NCBI RefSeq assembly: GCF_000703165.1
Contig: NZ_JNLQ01000002.1
Span: forward strand, 2,542,001 to 2,606,000
Length of the DNA: 64,000 nt
Source: Butyrivibrio sp. AE3004
GTDB lineage: Bacteria; Bacillota; Clostridia; Lachnospirales; Lachnospiraceae
Reading direction: 5' to 3'
In this document: one piece after another, positions 55,448-63,793 of the stretch
Layout of the letters: each line of letters begins with the position of its first letter
Position numbering within the stretch: position 1 is the first letter of the stretch
The notes under the pieces: generated by a model
The model's database searches: none
What the model was told of the DNA's origin: nothing
The model's input: the letters and a program-made list of their open reading frames with translations, nothing else
Made by a program: the position numbers and the translations under genes

Positions 55448-55496
55448 AAAGTGCGATCAAATCACATTAACTAAAATGGATTTAATCGCACTTTTT
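55448..55496. terminator. Bidirectional terminator between the FliD-like gene and glf
   Basis: AAAGTGCGATCAAATC/GATTTAATCGCACTTT stem (two mismatches) with T-runs on both strands, serving the convergent genes on either side. Confidence 0.88.
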
Positions 55497-55498
55497 TA

Positions 55499-56767
55499 TT
55501 ACATGCTTTCTACCATCTCAAGGGCTGCAGCGATAACCTGGTCCATGTTGTAATACTTATACTGTCCTAGGCGTCCGCCAAAAAGCACATCTCCAAAATC
55601 ATCCGCGAGCTTTTTGTACTCCGCGAACAGAGCATTGTTTCTGTCATCATTCATCGGGTAATAAGGTTCATCTCCCGGCTTCCAGTCTGCAGGATACTCT
55701 TTGGTGATGATCGTACCTTTTCCTGTTCCAAATTCAAAGTGCTTATGCTCGATGATTCTGGTATATGGAATGTCACGTTCCGTGTAATTGACAACCGCAT
55801 TTCCCTGGTAGTTGTCAGTATCGGGAAGATCTTTAGTCTCAAATCTGAGGGATCTGTATTCAAGATTGCCAAGCTTGTATCCAAAGAATTCGTCAATCAT
55901 ACCTGTGAAAAGGATTTTTTCAAAACTGTCACCTGACTGTGATTCAAAAGGCTTTGCAGGAACATTTCCATCCATTTTCATAAACTGCTTGAATTCAGTG
56001 TTCGTCATAACCTCAATGCTTCCCGCTATGTTCTTTTCACATTCAGCATCTGCAGACTCCTGTAGAAGAAGCTTCTTTATTATAGAAGTGTAGCCTCCCA
56101 TAGGAATTCCCTGAAATCTGTCGTTAAAATAGTTGTTATCATAAATAAATCTAAACGGAAGTCTTCTTATTATAAATGCAGGAAGTTCTTTGCAGTCTTT
56201 CCCCCACTGTTTTTCGGTATAGCCTTTTACAAGTTTTTCAAATACATCTCTTCCGGCAAGTGAAAGTCCCTGCTCTTCAAGGTTTGCTGCCTCAAAGCCT
56301 TCTCTGATGTCCTGTCCGCTTGCAGCCGCTACTTCAAGCTGCTCAGCTGCTTCCTCATCACCATTTGCCGCACGCTCTTTAAGAATACGTTTAACTTCCT
56401 TTTTTGCCTGCTCATCGATAATAGCCTTAGCCTCATCCGGAGTACGGATTCCCCAAAGCTTACTGAAAGTGTTCATATTAAAAGGAAGATTGTAAAGCTC
56501 ATCGTGAAATACCGCTACAGGGGAATTGATGTACTGATTAAACTCTGTAAAGCGGTTTATATACTCCCACACCTTCTTATCAGAGGTATGAAAAATGTGA
56601 GCACCATACTTATGAACATTTATACCCATTCGGTTTTCCGTATAAATATTACCGCCTATATGATCCCTTTTATCTATTACAAGCACCTTTTTGCCTGCTC
56701 TTGCCATCTCATGCGCAAACACGCAACCAAAAAGTCCTGCCCCAACTACCAAATAATCATACTTCAT
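55499..56767 (-). CDS. glf: UDP-galactopyranose mutase
   Basis: A 422-residue flavoenzyme making UDP-galactofuranose for surface glycans. The FAD motif VVGAGLFGCVFAHEMARAG (about 6-24) with VLVIDKRDHIGGN, GAHIFHTSDKK, LVKGYTEKQWG and YDNNYFNDRFQGIP are intact. The protein is longer than the usual 370-390 residues because of two insertions (about 125-150 and about 250-280). ATG 56765-56767 with GAGGAG eight bases upstream. Confidence 0.94.
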   Translation of the reverse strand: MKYDYLVVGAGLFGCVFAHEMARAGKKVLVIDKRDHIGGNIYTENRMGINVHKYGAHIFHTSDKKVWEYINRFTEFNQYINSPVAVFHDELYNLPFNMNTFSKLWGIRTPDEAKAIIDEQAKKEVKRILKERAANGDEEAAEQLEVAAASGQDIREGFEAANLEEQGLSLAGRDVFEKLVKGYTEKQWGKDCKELPAFIIRRLPFRFIYDNNYFNDRFQGIPMGGYTSIIKKLLLQESADAECEKNIAGSIEVMTNTEFKQFMKMDGNVPAKPFESQSGDSFEKILFTGMIDEFFGYKLGNLEYRSLRFETKDLPDTDNYQGNAVVNYTERDIPYTRIIEHKHFEFGTGKGTIITKEYPADWKPGDEPYYPMNDDRNNALFAEYKKLADDFGDVLFGGRLGQYKYYNMDQVIAAALEMVESM

Positions 56768-56882
56768 ATTCATTTCTCCTCGTCTATAAATGTACCCAGC
56801 TACTATATTCATTGGATATCATTTCATTCACAATATGTATTATATTATATTTTCCCTAAAAATAATATCGTAACGTTATTTA

Positions 56883-56920
56883 AAAAAAAAACCTCCGGAA
56901 AGTATATTCCGGAGGAAAAA
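56883..56920. terminator. Terminator after the small HTH gene
   Basis: CCTCCGGAA/TTCCGGAGG stem with A/T tracts on both sides; it is downstream of the HTH gene and upstream of glf. Confidence 0.85.
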
Positions 56921-56946
56921 TAACCTGCATATGATGAGTGAGGTTT

Positions 56947-57282
56947 TTACGGTGCCTGGTACTTATCAAGTGCGGTAAGGTCACTCATGTAATCAAGTAC
57001 CTTCTTGCGTCCAACCTTGTTGAGTTTAACATACTGCTGCATAACACGGTTCTCAACAATCTTATTACCAAGGTCTGTGCCTTTTTCAAGAGTACTGAAA
57101 TCTACAGGATTAAGATTAAGCTTATCGCACATACGTATAACCGTTCCGTAAGCCATACCCTCTATACCTCTATCCAGTGCTGTTACCAATGTACTATATG
57201 GAATCGACATGTCTATCGCAAACTGTCTGACACTCTTGTATTGTGCTAAAATTTCTCTTTTAAGTATTTCAGCCTTCGTCAT
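56947..57282 (-). CDS. Small XRE-type HTH DNA-binding protein
   Basis: A 111-residue protein with an HTH in its first 55 residues (VRQFAIDMSIPYSTLVTALDR at about 18-38) and a C-terminal helical half including LNKVGRKKVLDYMSDLTAL, typical of phage-like repressors. AGGAGG seven bases upstream of ATG. Monocistronic, with a terminator behind it. The target is unknown. Confidence 0.82.
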   Translation of the reverse strand: MTKAEILKREILAQYKSVRQFAIDMSIPYSTLVTALDRGIEGMAYGTVIRMCDKLNLNPVDFSTLEKGTDLGNKIVENRVMQQYVKLNKVGRKKVLDYMSDLTALDKYQAP

Positions 57283-57639
57283 ATCATTACCTCCTATTTC
57301 TACTACATGATATTACGTCTTTTTGTAGCATAAACAAGTATAACGTATGAACGTTTTTTCGTCACTTATTTTTTTCTTAAATTTTGTAATAAAATTAAAT
57401 AAATATATCTTCGATTTTTGGACATATTGACAAAAAGTGCATGAATTCTGAATTTTCTATGTTCCACTCAGCACTCATGCACATTTTTTCGTTTCTGTAA
57501 TTTTCACTCAGCCGACAATCTCTGATTTGAAATTTTAGAATAATTACAAAATTTCAAAATATTAAACGAAATTACATACAAATTTTTGAAATTTTTTTGA
57601 AATATTTTTCCGCTTTTTCGTGAGCATTTTATCACCAGT
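57283..57639. other. AT-rich intergenic region with nested inverted repeats
   Basis: 357 bases without a gene. It holds a terminator for the glycosyltransferase (57432-57490), a GAAATTTT/AAAATTTC inverted repeat at 57520-57546, and phased A/T tracts (GAAATTTTTTTGAAATATTTTT near 57580-57608). The upstream end contains the HTH-gene promoter region. Confidence 0.6.
57432..57490 (-). terminator. Terminator downstream of the glycosyltransferase-methyltransferase gene
   Basis: AAAGTGCATGA/TCATGCAC(A)TTT stem with a long loop and a TTTTT run on the minus strand, about 150 bases past the stop at 57640. Confidence 0.6.
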
Positions 57640-59439
57640 TTACAAAATACATCCATTTTTAGCTAAATAAAATTCAAGCTTATTAAATAGTTTCTCAGAA
57701 TCCGTTGCATTTATAAGCGCATCGCCTGTCAGTATATAATCGAAGCTGTGCTCAGGCCAGGGAAAAGTAACCAGTTCGGGATCCCCTGATATCATATCAT
57801 CTGCCATATATTGGGAAAGACCGGCAAAGACATCAACGTTTGTAATTCCCGCAGTAAAGCTGCCCGGCATCTGGTATTTAATTGCAGAAAGTGTATTTCC
57901 CATTCCGGCACTAATATCCAGAATACGAAGAACCTTATCATATAACTTAAGATCTGTGTTTTGATGCAGTTTTTCCCCGGACGTATTTTTTATTGTGCCG
58001 TCATCTGCCTCATCACTCTTCTTTCTGGTTTTTTCGGAAACACCTGCATCGTTGCAGGTGTTTCCGGTGTCAGCATTATTAGTCTCTTCTTTTTGTATAA
58101 TAGCATCAAGCAATGCTGTTATTTTCTCATCTTCCGGGAGCGTGTAATTCCACATATCAAAGCCCCATTTCTCTATAAATTTTTCGCGGGACCTCTCCAT
58201 AGCATCATTTTTATCTCCGAATCCGCTTCCTCCATGATGGTATATAAAAGCATTATGGCAAAGCACCTGCCGCCAGCCGGCAAGGCACAGTCGAATTCCC
58301 AGATCATCATCCTCAAAATAACCGGGTGTAAATCGCTCATCAAACAACATATAATCTGCAGAATGAAGCTCTTTATCGTTATGAGGGATCAAAAGTCCGT
58401 TTATCGCTTCACGCCTTACAAGAACAGCAAAGCCGGTCAGCCTGCATCTTACTTCAATAGGATTCCACATAGGAACATTGTGATCCTTCGCATAGCTTTT
58501 TGCTGTTTCAAGGGCAGCATCCAGACTTATAGTCCTCCACCAACGGTGCTCAAAAATCATACCCTTCGCATCACCAGTTTCAAAAAACCGGTCGCCCTCA
58601 GAAGTTGTTTTATCTCCGGAAGTTCCGTTAAACATCTTGTTATGAGGCATTTTCTGTTTACCGGTAGCAGGAATAACATTTGCTGAAATATCAGTAAGCG
58701 GTCGTGCTCCTCCTACCTTGACCCTGGAAAGGTAAGGCTCAATAGACTCTGTCGACACCTCCTGAGACGGTGCTGAATTGGTAACAGCACCTGCCGCACC
58801 GTTTCTTCTATCAGAATAAAGCCCCATCTTGAGCCAGAATAAAGCATTAGGCAAAAGAACAGCATCATTATTCAGAAAGAATATATCATTTTCAGGATTA
58901 GCTGCAGCAAGCCCCTTGTTACATCCGGCAGGAAAGCCTTCATTTTTCTCATTCTGAATAAGTTTTATATGGCTATCAAGGTCTGCCTGTTCCCTAAGAA
59001 AACGGATAACCTCACTGTCAGTAGATGCATTATCAACTACTATGATCTCATAAGCCTCGTCAGCACAATATCTTCTTATTGAATAAAGACACTCTTTGCA
59101 GAGTTCAAGATCGTTGTAGGAAACTATAACAATCGAAGTTCCGCGTACACCCGTCCTGTCACGGAGCCCATTTTGTGCTTCACGTATTATCTTTTCATCT
59201 TCCGTTTCATCGCAGTAATGAAGTGCATTTTCAAGGCACAAAAAAGCCAGGTCCGGATTCCTGTACCTGTAATACAGGCCTAACATAAAATAGAGTTCAT
59301 AATTATCATAATGCGCTCTCAGGCCTTCAATAAGCACCGCATATTCGTCTATGCTGCTCCCCTGCTGCTCAAATTCTCCTGCACGCAAAATGAATGATTC
59401 AGCTGATTCCCGTTCTTTTTCAATCGTATGAGCCGCCAT
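57640..59439 (-). CDS. GT2 glycosyltransferase fused to a cut-short methyltransferase-like domain
   Basis: A 599-residue protein. A TPR-like N-terminus (about 1-85), then a GT2 domain at about 90-400: IVIVSYNDLELCKECL, VVDNASTDSEV, FFLNNDAVL (DxD-type) and FEDDDLGIRLCLAGWRQ. A low-complexity linker follows, and the last ~100 residues resemble a SAM methyltransferase (ILDISAGMGNTLSA as motif I, FDYILTGDALIN, ending LAKNGCIL where a full domain would go on 50-100 residues). The stop at 57640 truncates the domain; no downstream frame continues it. ATG 59437-59439 with GGGGG upstream. Probably adds a sugar to a surface glycan. Confidence 0.83.
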   Translation of the reverse strand: MAAHTIEKERESAESFILRAGEFEQQGSSIDEYAVLIEGLRAHYDNYELYFMLGLYYRYRNPDLAFLCLENALHYCDETEDEKIIREAQNGLRDRTGVRGTSIVIVSYNDLELCKECLYSIRRYCADEAYEIIVVDNASTDSEVIRFLREQADLDSHIKLIQNEKNEGFPAGCNKGLAAANPENDIFFLNNDAVLLPNALFWLKMGLYSDRRNGAAGAVTNSAPSQEVSTESIEPYLSRVKVGGARPLTDISANVIPATGKQKMPHNKMFNGTSGDKTTSEGDRFFETGDAKGMIFEHRWWRTISLDAALETAKSYAKDHNVPMWNPIEVRCRLTGFAVLVRREAINGLLIPHNDKELHSADYMLFDERFTPGYFEDDDLGIRLCLAGWRQVLCHNAFIYHHGGSGFGDKNDAMERSREKFIEKWGFDMWNYTLPEDEKITALLDAIIQKEETNNADTGNTCNDAGVSEKTRKKSDEADDGTIKNTSGEKLHQNTDLKLYDKVLRILDISAGMGNTLSAIKYQMPGSFTAGITNVDVFAGLSQYMADDMISGDPELVTFPWPEHSFDYILTGDALINATDSEKLFNKLEFYLAKNGCIL

Positions 59440-59629
59440 TTCTATCCCCCACAATTCAATCTAAAGGAAACTCTCTTACCATGAATTTCTCAGTTTATCC
59501 CACAATTATCATTAACAATTTGAAACCGAATTCCAAAAAACAAATGAAGACCGCGCAGTATAGCACATTCTGTAGTAAGCAAAAAAGATATTGCTAACAG
59601 AAAAATGATATACCGGCTATACGAACTAT

Positions 59630-60496
59630 TCATTTAAATCTGTCAATAACCTCTGCTATTTCATCAAGATTAATCTTCAATTCTTCATCATAAAGATCCA
59701 TGGATTTCTCTCCTGAAAGTGGCACAATGGAAGGTGCAATATCCTCATCCATATAATCATATGAGATAAGCGTTCTCTTTTTTGGATCGATCATCCAATA
59801 TTTCTTTACTCCCGCCTCACAGTATTTCACGCTTTTAATAAACATATCCTTTTTCCTGCTAGCAGGTGATATCACTTCCAGAACAAAATCAGGAGCGCCG
59901 TTTACAAAGTCATCCGTAATCTTATTTTCATCAAGAACAATAAAAAGGTCCGGTTTTACCATAGTCATATCATCATTGTCCAGCCTGACATTTGCAGGAA
60001 AGCACATGGCAATACCACTTTTCATACCATCCAGATAACACGCCATCCGTTTTAAAAATCTGCTGATTATTATCTGATGAATAACCCCGGGCATATCCAC
60101 TTCATAAAAAACACCGTCAATCAATTCCATGCACTGACTTTTGGGTAGATTATAGTAATCCCTTAATGTGTATTTATCTCTCTGAGAAGTCTTACTATCC
60201 GTCCTGCCCTCTGCTCCGTATGAAAATGTTTTCTCATTCAGTTCGCTTCTGCGCTCAGGCTCATAAAGTCCATACGAAACACTGTTTCTCTCATACGAAT
60301 AGGCCTTCCCGGAATAAACAGATTCATCACCTGTAAGCACCTTCTCAATAGCGTCAAGAGTTGCCTTCCTTGGCTTTTTGGTGTCACCTGAAAAAATTCT
60401 CTGCAAAGTAATCGCAGGGACACCCGTATATTCAGAGAGAACCGCAAAACTGTACCCTCTTGACTCCTTTATGTTTTTCATCTCATCTATGGTCAT
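59630..60496 (-). CDS. HTH-Uma2 fusion protein (PD-(D/E)XK nuclease fold)
   Basis: A 288-residue protein with an XRE-type HTH at residues 5-55 (GYSFAVLSEYTGVPAITLQR) and a Uma2/DUF820 domain at about 100-270. The nuclease-fold residues are visible: VKPDLFIVLDE (Asp), DFVLEVISPAS (Glu) and FIKSVKYCEAGVKKYWMIDP (Lys). Uma2 proteins are putative endonucleases, usually without a DNA-binding domain, and are poorly understood. AGGAG eight bases upstream of the ATG. Two palindromes (60509-60550) directly upstream suggest autoregulation. No toxin-antitoxin partner is visible. Confidence 0.82.
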   Translation of the reverse strand: MTIDEMKNIKESRGYSFAVLSEYTGVPAITLQRIFSGDTKKPRKATLDAIEKVLTGDESVYSGKAYSYERNSVSYGLYEPERRSELNEKTFSYGAEGRTDSKTSQRDKYTLRDYYNLPKSQCMELIDGVFYEVDMPGVIHQIIISRFLKRMACYLDGMKSGIAMCFPANVRLDNDDMTMVKPDLFIVLDENKITDDFVNGAPDFVLEVISPASRKKDMFIKSVKYCEAGVKKYWMIDPKKRTLISYDYMDEDIAPSIVPLSGEKSMDLYDEELKINLDEIAEVIDRFK

Positions 60497-60508
60497 ATCT
60501 AAGACTCC

Positions 60509-60550
60509 TATGATATCATTTCAAAGTTTGTTATAGCATATGATATCATA
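60509..60550. promoter_or_regulatory. Paired ATGATATCAT operator-like palindromes upstream of the HTH-Uma2 gene
   Basis: Two ten-base perfect palindromes, at 60510-60519 and 60540-60549, the second extended to a twelve-base TATGATATCATA; centres are 30 bases apart, about three helical turns. The near one abuts the AGGAG binding site. Confidence 0.65.
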
Positions 60551-60863
60551 TTTTATCATTTATTGAATCAAATATTCAAGATGTCATTACTTTATAAACA
60601 AGATTCTACCACCCATTTGCCTGTATAATACCGCAAAAAGCTACCCCTATTTTTTTAGGAGTAGCTTCAATCATTTTTATATATAATCCTATGTCACAAG
60701 TCTTTTATGCGCAGTGCATAGCATTGCCATGGATTTTGAAAACGCAAAATAAAGAAAATATTGATCCATATCCGGTTCTTGATTTTCTGAGGAAAATCAA
60801 AAAACTATATATATTTATAGGCAAACAATTTGGCAAATTATAAGCGTGATAAAGTACAGCCCA
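60551..60863. other. Intergenic region upstream of the HTH-Uma2 gene
   Basis: No supported gene. It contains a terminator for the large acidic protein (60635-60667) and an AT-rich part likely to hold the HTH-Uma2 promoter. A plus-strand frame of 50 codons at 60691-60843 lacks a binding site. Confidence 0.5.
60635..60667 (-). terminator. Terminator after the large acidic secreted protein gene
   Basis: AAGCTACTCCTA/TAGGGGTAGCTT stem with a T-run on the minus strand, about 200 bases past the stop at 60864. Confidence 0.8.
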
Positions 60864-63587
60864 TTAGTAAGATGCTCCCTGAATGTTCAAATTCCCGGGG
60901 ATTACTTCACCTGCACGTTCATTATTTTCATAGTTATTATCATCAAAGGATGGTCCGTCCTGATAGTGGTTTTCATGTGAACCACCATCTTCGTAGCTGC
61001 CATCAGATTGACCATTATCATCAGAGATGATTCCGCCATCGTGGTAACCATTCCCGTCAGAAGGGATGCTACTATCTGAATAACCGTTTCCATCAGAATA
61101 ATTGCCGCCCTCAAAAGAGCCGTTTTCATCAGAATAGTTGTCATCGTCTGAATCGCCATCTTCATCCGACTCACTGTCATCAGATGTGTTCTCATCAGAA
61201 TAACCATCGGAGCTTCCTATTTCCTCATCAGAGAACGGATCGTCGCTGGCGTCTATATAATAGTCATCATCACCGTGAGAAGAATCCAGTGTATCCAAAT
61301 CACCTTCTTCTGTTACATATTCTTCTCCTGAAGGCTCTTCACTGTATTCGCCCTGTGATTCGGCATCAGCTCCGTCATTTGCTGCATTACTGTATTCTCC
61401 GTTTGCCTCCTCAGGATTTGCATCTTCAGGATTACCTTCATTAGCACCTTCAGCTTGCGATTCTGCTCCAAGGCCGCCATCAATATAGCCACCTTCTTCA
61501 GTAGCTTCTTCTGTGTAACCGCCTTCATCAGAACCTGCTTCGGATGTACTTCCTTCCTCAGATCCTACATCTGTATACTCGCCATTTTCAGCACCTGCTT
61601 CTTTGGATTCACCATTACCTGAATCATCCTTATTTTCTGTCACAGCATCGCTATTTTCGCTGCTTAAGTTTTCTTCCTCTGCACCATTCGCATTCTGTTT
61701 TTCCCCAGAATTAGCATTCTCATTTCCGGATTCTTCACTTATTGAACCGTTCTCAGAGGAGCCTTCTCCCTCTGTCTTGCCATTCTCATCAGAATCGTTT
61801 TCATCAATAACTTCGTAATCAGAATCTGTTTTGCCATTGCCTTCAGGATTTGTCACTCCATCTCCTTCAGACGCTGTGCCATTACCTTCTGCAGCTTTCT
61901 TATTCTCAGCTTCTTCTGCCTTTTTAGCATTATATTTTTCTATATAATCATTTATCTTTTCAGCTCTGATTCTCTTATATTCATCCTGAGCAAGTTTCTG
62001 AAGTTCTTCATTAACAAGTTCAGAAAGCTTGTCTTCCTTAAGCTCAGCGAGTTTCTTGTCCACCAGTTCTGCAAGCGCAGCATCCTTCAACTCCGCAAGC
62101 TTTTCCTGTCTGAGATTATCAAGCTTTGTCTTTCTCTCTTCCTGCTTCTTCTGCTCTTCTTCCTGCTGTTTCTTCTCAGCCTCTTCCTTAAGCTTCTGTG
62201 CGGCTTCCTTCTTTGCATTTACAGCTTCCCAATCGGTAAGGATAGGATCTGCTTTCCAGGTAACTTTAATATCAGGACAGCTGTCAACCTTGGACCATAC
62301 AGCGTCCTCATTGCAGCGACCAAAAAGACCAAATGAGATAGAATCAAATCTGATCTTATCCGGCATCTGACTAAATTCATAAGTATATCCGCCTGTAGTC
62401 TCGTCTTTCTTATAGATATAAGCGTCCTCAGGCGCAGCTTCGAGTTCTACGTCAAGTTCTGCTTTTCCTGTGGAATCGATAGGGATGATATTGCCACGGT
62501 CATCTACAAGGGCCATGTAAATAGAACAGTTTGTAGAATCAGAAAACGTCTCTTCATTTGAAAAACCAATTTCTCCGATATTTGATGCCTTAACATTAAT
62601 CTTCACTTTTACAGGAATATTACTTCTGTTCTCTATAGTAACCTGATCACTTGTTGAAGAATAATCATAAGCACCATTTTTGTTTTTAAAAAGAAGATTT
62701 GCTCCCTGTTCAACATTTCCACCATCGTCTCGCCCATTTTCGTAATCGTAGACAATAAGCAATGGATCTATGATATAGTCAAATGGTGAATCTCCTGTTA
62801 CCGTAGGATAACAAATATTTGTAACATCCATGGGATGTTTTTCCGTATCGTATTCTTCCGAATCATTTTCTGCATTGCCTTCAGAATTTTCATCTGATTC
62901 TGAAGCATCATCTTTATTTCCCAAATCACCTGCAGCCTTATCATCAGAGTTTTCTACATCAGGATTTTCATTTGCAGATTCCGCACCATCCTGATTGTCC
63001 TTCTTTGCATTTTCCTCTGCTTCGAGGGCATCAAGTTCCTGCTCCAATGCAGCTTCATCTATTTTCGCAAGGAGCTCATCAATATTAATCTCAGCTTCAA
63101 GAGCAGTCATATCTATCGTAGCACGAAGTTCTTCCTCATCAATCTGCTCCAAAAGAGCTTCCTGATCAATACTTTCCTTAAGTTCATCCAGATCAATGCT
63201 GTCTCTTGCTTCTTCTTCAAGTTCAGCAATAATCTCTTCATCAATATCTTCTATTCCGTCTATATACTCATCTGATTCCAATGTCGATACATCTACTGAA
63301 CTATCTGTTTTATTATCACTTTCAGAAATATTTGAAGAATTATTGCCAGCAGCCTCATAGCCTTTAGCTGATGTCTCATCCGGAGCAGTCTCTACGACTG
63401 TAGAATCTTCTGAAACCATAACAGCATCCGATCCTGCAGCACTGTTTGTTGTTTCATCGTATGCATATTCATCACCCGCTGCATTTTCAACTTCTCCTTC
63501 AGACGCACAAAAAGCCGCCAATGGACTTACCACCAGCAGCGAAGATATTGAAATTGCCAATATTGTATTAAAAAATCTACTCTTCAT
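60864..63587 (-). CDS. Large acidic secreted protein with helical and Ser/Gly/Asp repeats
   Basis: A 907-residue secreted protein. A signal peptide (FNTILAISISSLLVVSPLAAFCA), an acidic stretch, seven nonapeptides ID...L... (about residues 131-193), a globular beta-rich region with IPVKVKINVKASNIGEIGF (about 310-450), a Lys/Glu-rich coiled coil with octapeptides LAEL.... (about 490-560) and a very acidic Ser/Gly/Asp/Glu/Asn tail of about 330 residues. No LPXTG, no membrane helix at the end. ATG 63585-63587 with GGAGGTG upstream. A surface or matrix protein; function unknown. Confidence 0.7.
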   Translation of the reverse strand: MKSRFFNTILAISISSLLVVSPLAAFCASEGEVENAAGDEYAYDETTNSAAGSDAVMVSEDSTVVETAPDETSAKGYEAAGNNSSNISESDNKTDSSVDVSTLESDEYIDGIEDIDEEIIAELEEEARDSIDLDELKESIDQEALLEQIDEEELRATIDMTALEAEINIDELLAKIDEAALEQELDALEAEENAKKDNQDGAESANENPDVENSDDKAAGDLGNKDDASESDENSEGNAENDSEEYDTEKHPMDVTNICYPTVTGDSPFDYIIDPLLIVYDYENGRDDGGNVEQGANLLFKNKNGAYDYSSTSDQVTIENRSNIPVKVKINVKASNIGEIGFSNEETFSDSTNCSIYMALVDDRGNIIPIDSTGKAELDVELEAAPEDAYIYKKDETTGGYTYEFSQMPDKIRFDSISFGLFGRCNEDAVWSKVDSCPDIKVTWKADPILTDWEAVNAKKEAAQKLKEEAEKKQQEEEQKKQEERKTKLDNLRQEKLAELKDAALAELVDKKLAELKEDKLSELVNEELQKLAQDEYKRIRAEKINDYIEKYNAKKAEEAENKKAAEGNGTASEGDGVTNPEGNGKTDSDYEVIDENDSDENGKTEGEGSSENGSISEESGNENANSGEKQNANGAEEENLSSENSDAVTENKDDSGNGESKEAGAENGEYTDVGSEEGSTSEAGSDEGGYTEEATEEGGYIDGGLGAESQAEGANEGNPEDANPEEANGEYSNAANDGADAESQGEYSEEPSGEEYVTEEGDLDTLDSSHGDDDYYIDASDDPFSDEEIGSSDGYSDENTSDDSESDEDGDSDDDNYSDENGSFEGGNYSDGNGYSDSSIPSDGNGYHDGGIISDDNGQSDGSYEDGGSHENHYQDGPSFDDNNYENNERAGEVIPGNLNIQGASY
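61981..62107 (-). repeat. Octapeptide LAELxxxx repeat
   Basis: Five units such as LAELKDAA, LAELVDKK, LAELKEDK, LSELVNEE and LQKLAQDE, giving an amphipathic helix. The DNA units are diverged at third positions, so it is an old duplication. Confidence 0.75.
63009..63197 (-). repeat. Nonapeptide IDxxxLxxx repeat
   Basis: Seven units beginning ID (IDLDELKES, IDQEALLEQ, IDEEELRAT, IDMTALEAE, INIDELLAK, IDEAALEQE, LDALEAEEN). Period nine is unusual for a coiled coil (usually seven or eleven). Confidence 0.75.
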
Positions 63588-63793
63588 AACGGTCACCTCC
63601 GACATCCATGTCATACCGGTACTTACATATATTATATCGGTTATGATGTCAAAAAGATTAACCTAACTCTTATAAATTCATTAACTTTATATAAATTAAT
63701 TTTCTTTTTATCCTTTTATAATAATTTATACATCAGATAACATATATAATGTATTTAACCGTTTATTTATTAACAAAATTGGGGAGATTTTCA

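Noticed and set aside
60691..60843. A plus-strand frame of 50 codons beginning MSQVFYAQCIALPW
   Set aside because: No ribosome binding site, no homologue recognised, and it overlaps the 3' region of the large acidic protein gene on the other strand.
60864..63587. LPXTG-anchored surface protein
   Set aside because: No LPXTG motif or C-terminal membrane helix in the acidic protein; it ends in NLNIQGASY.
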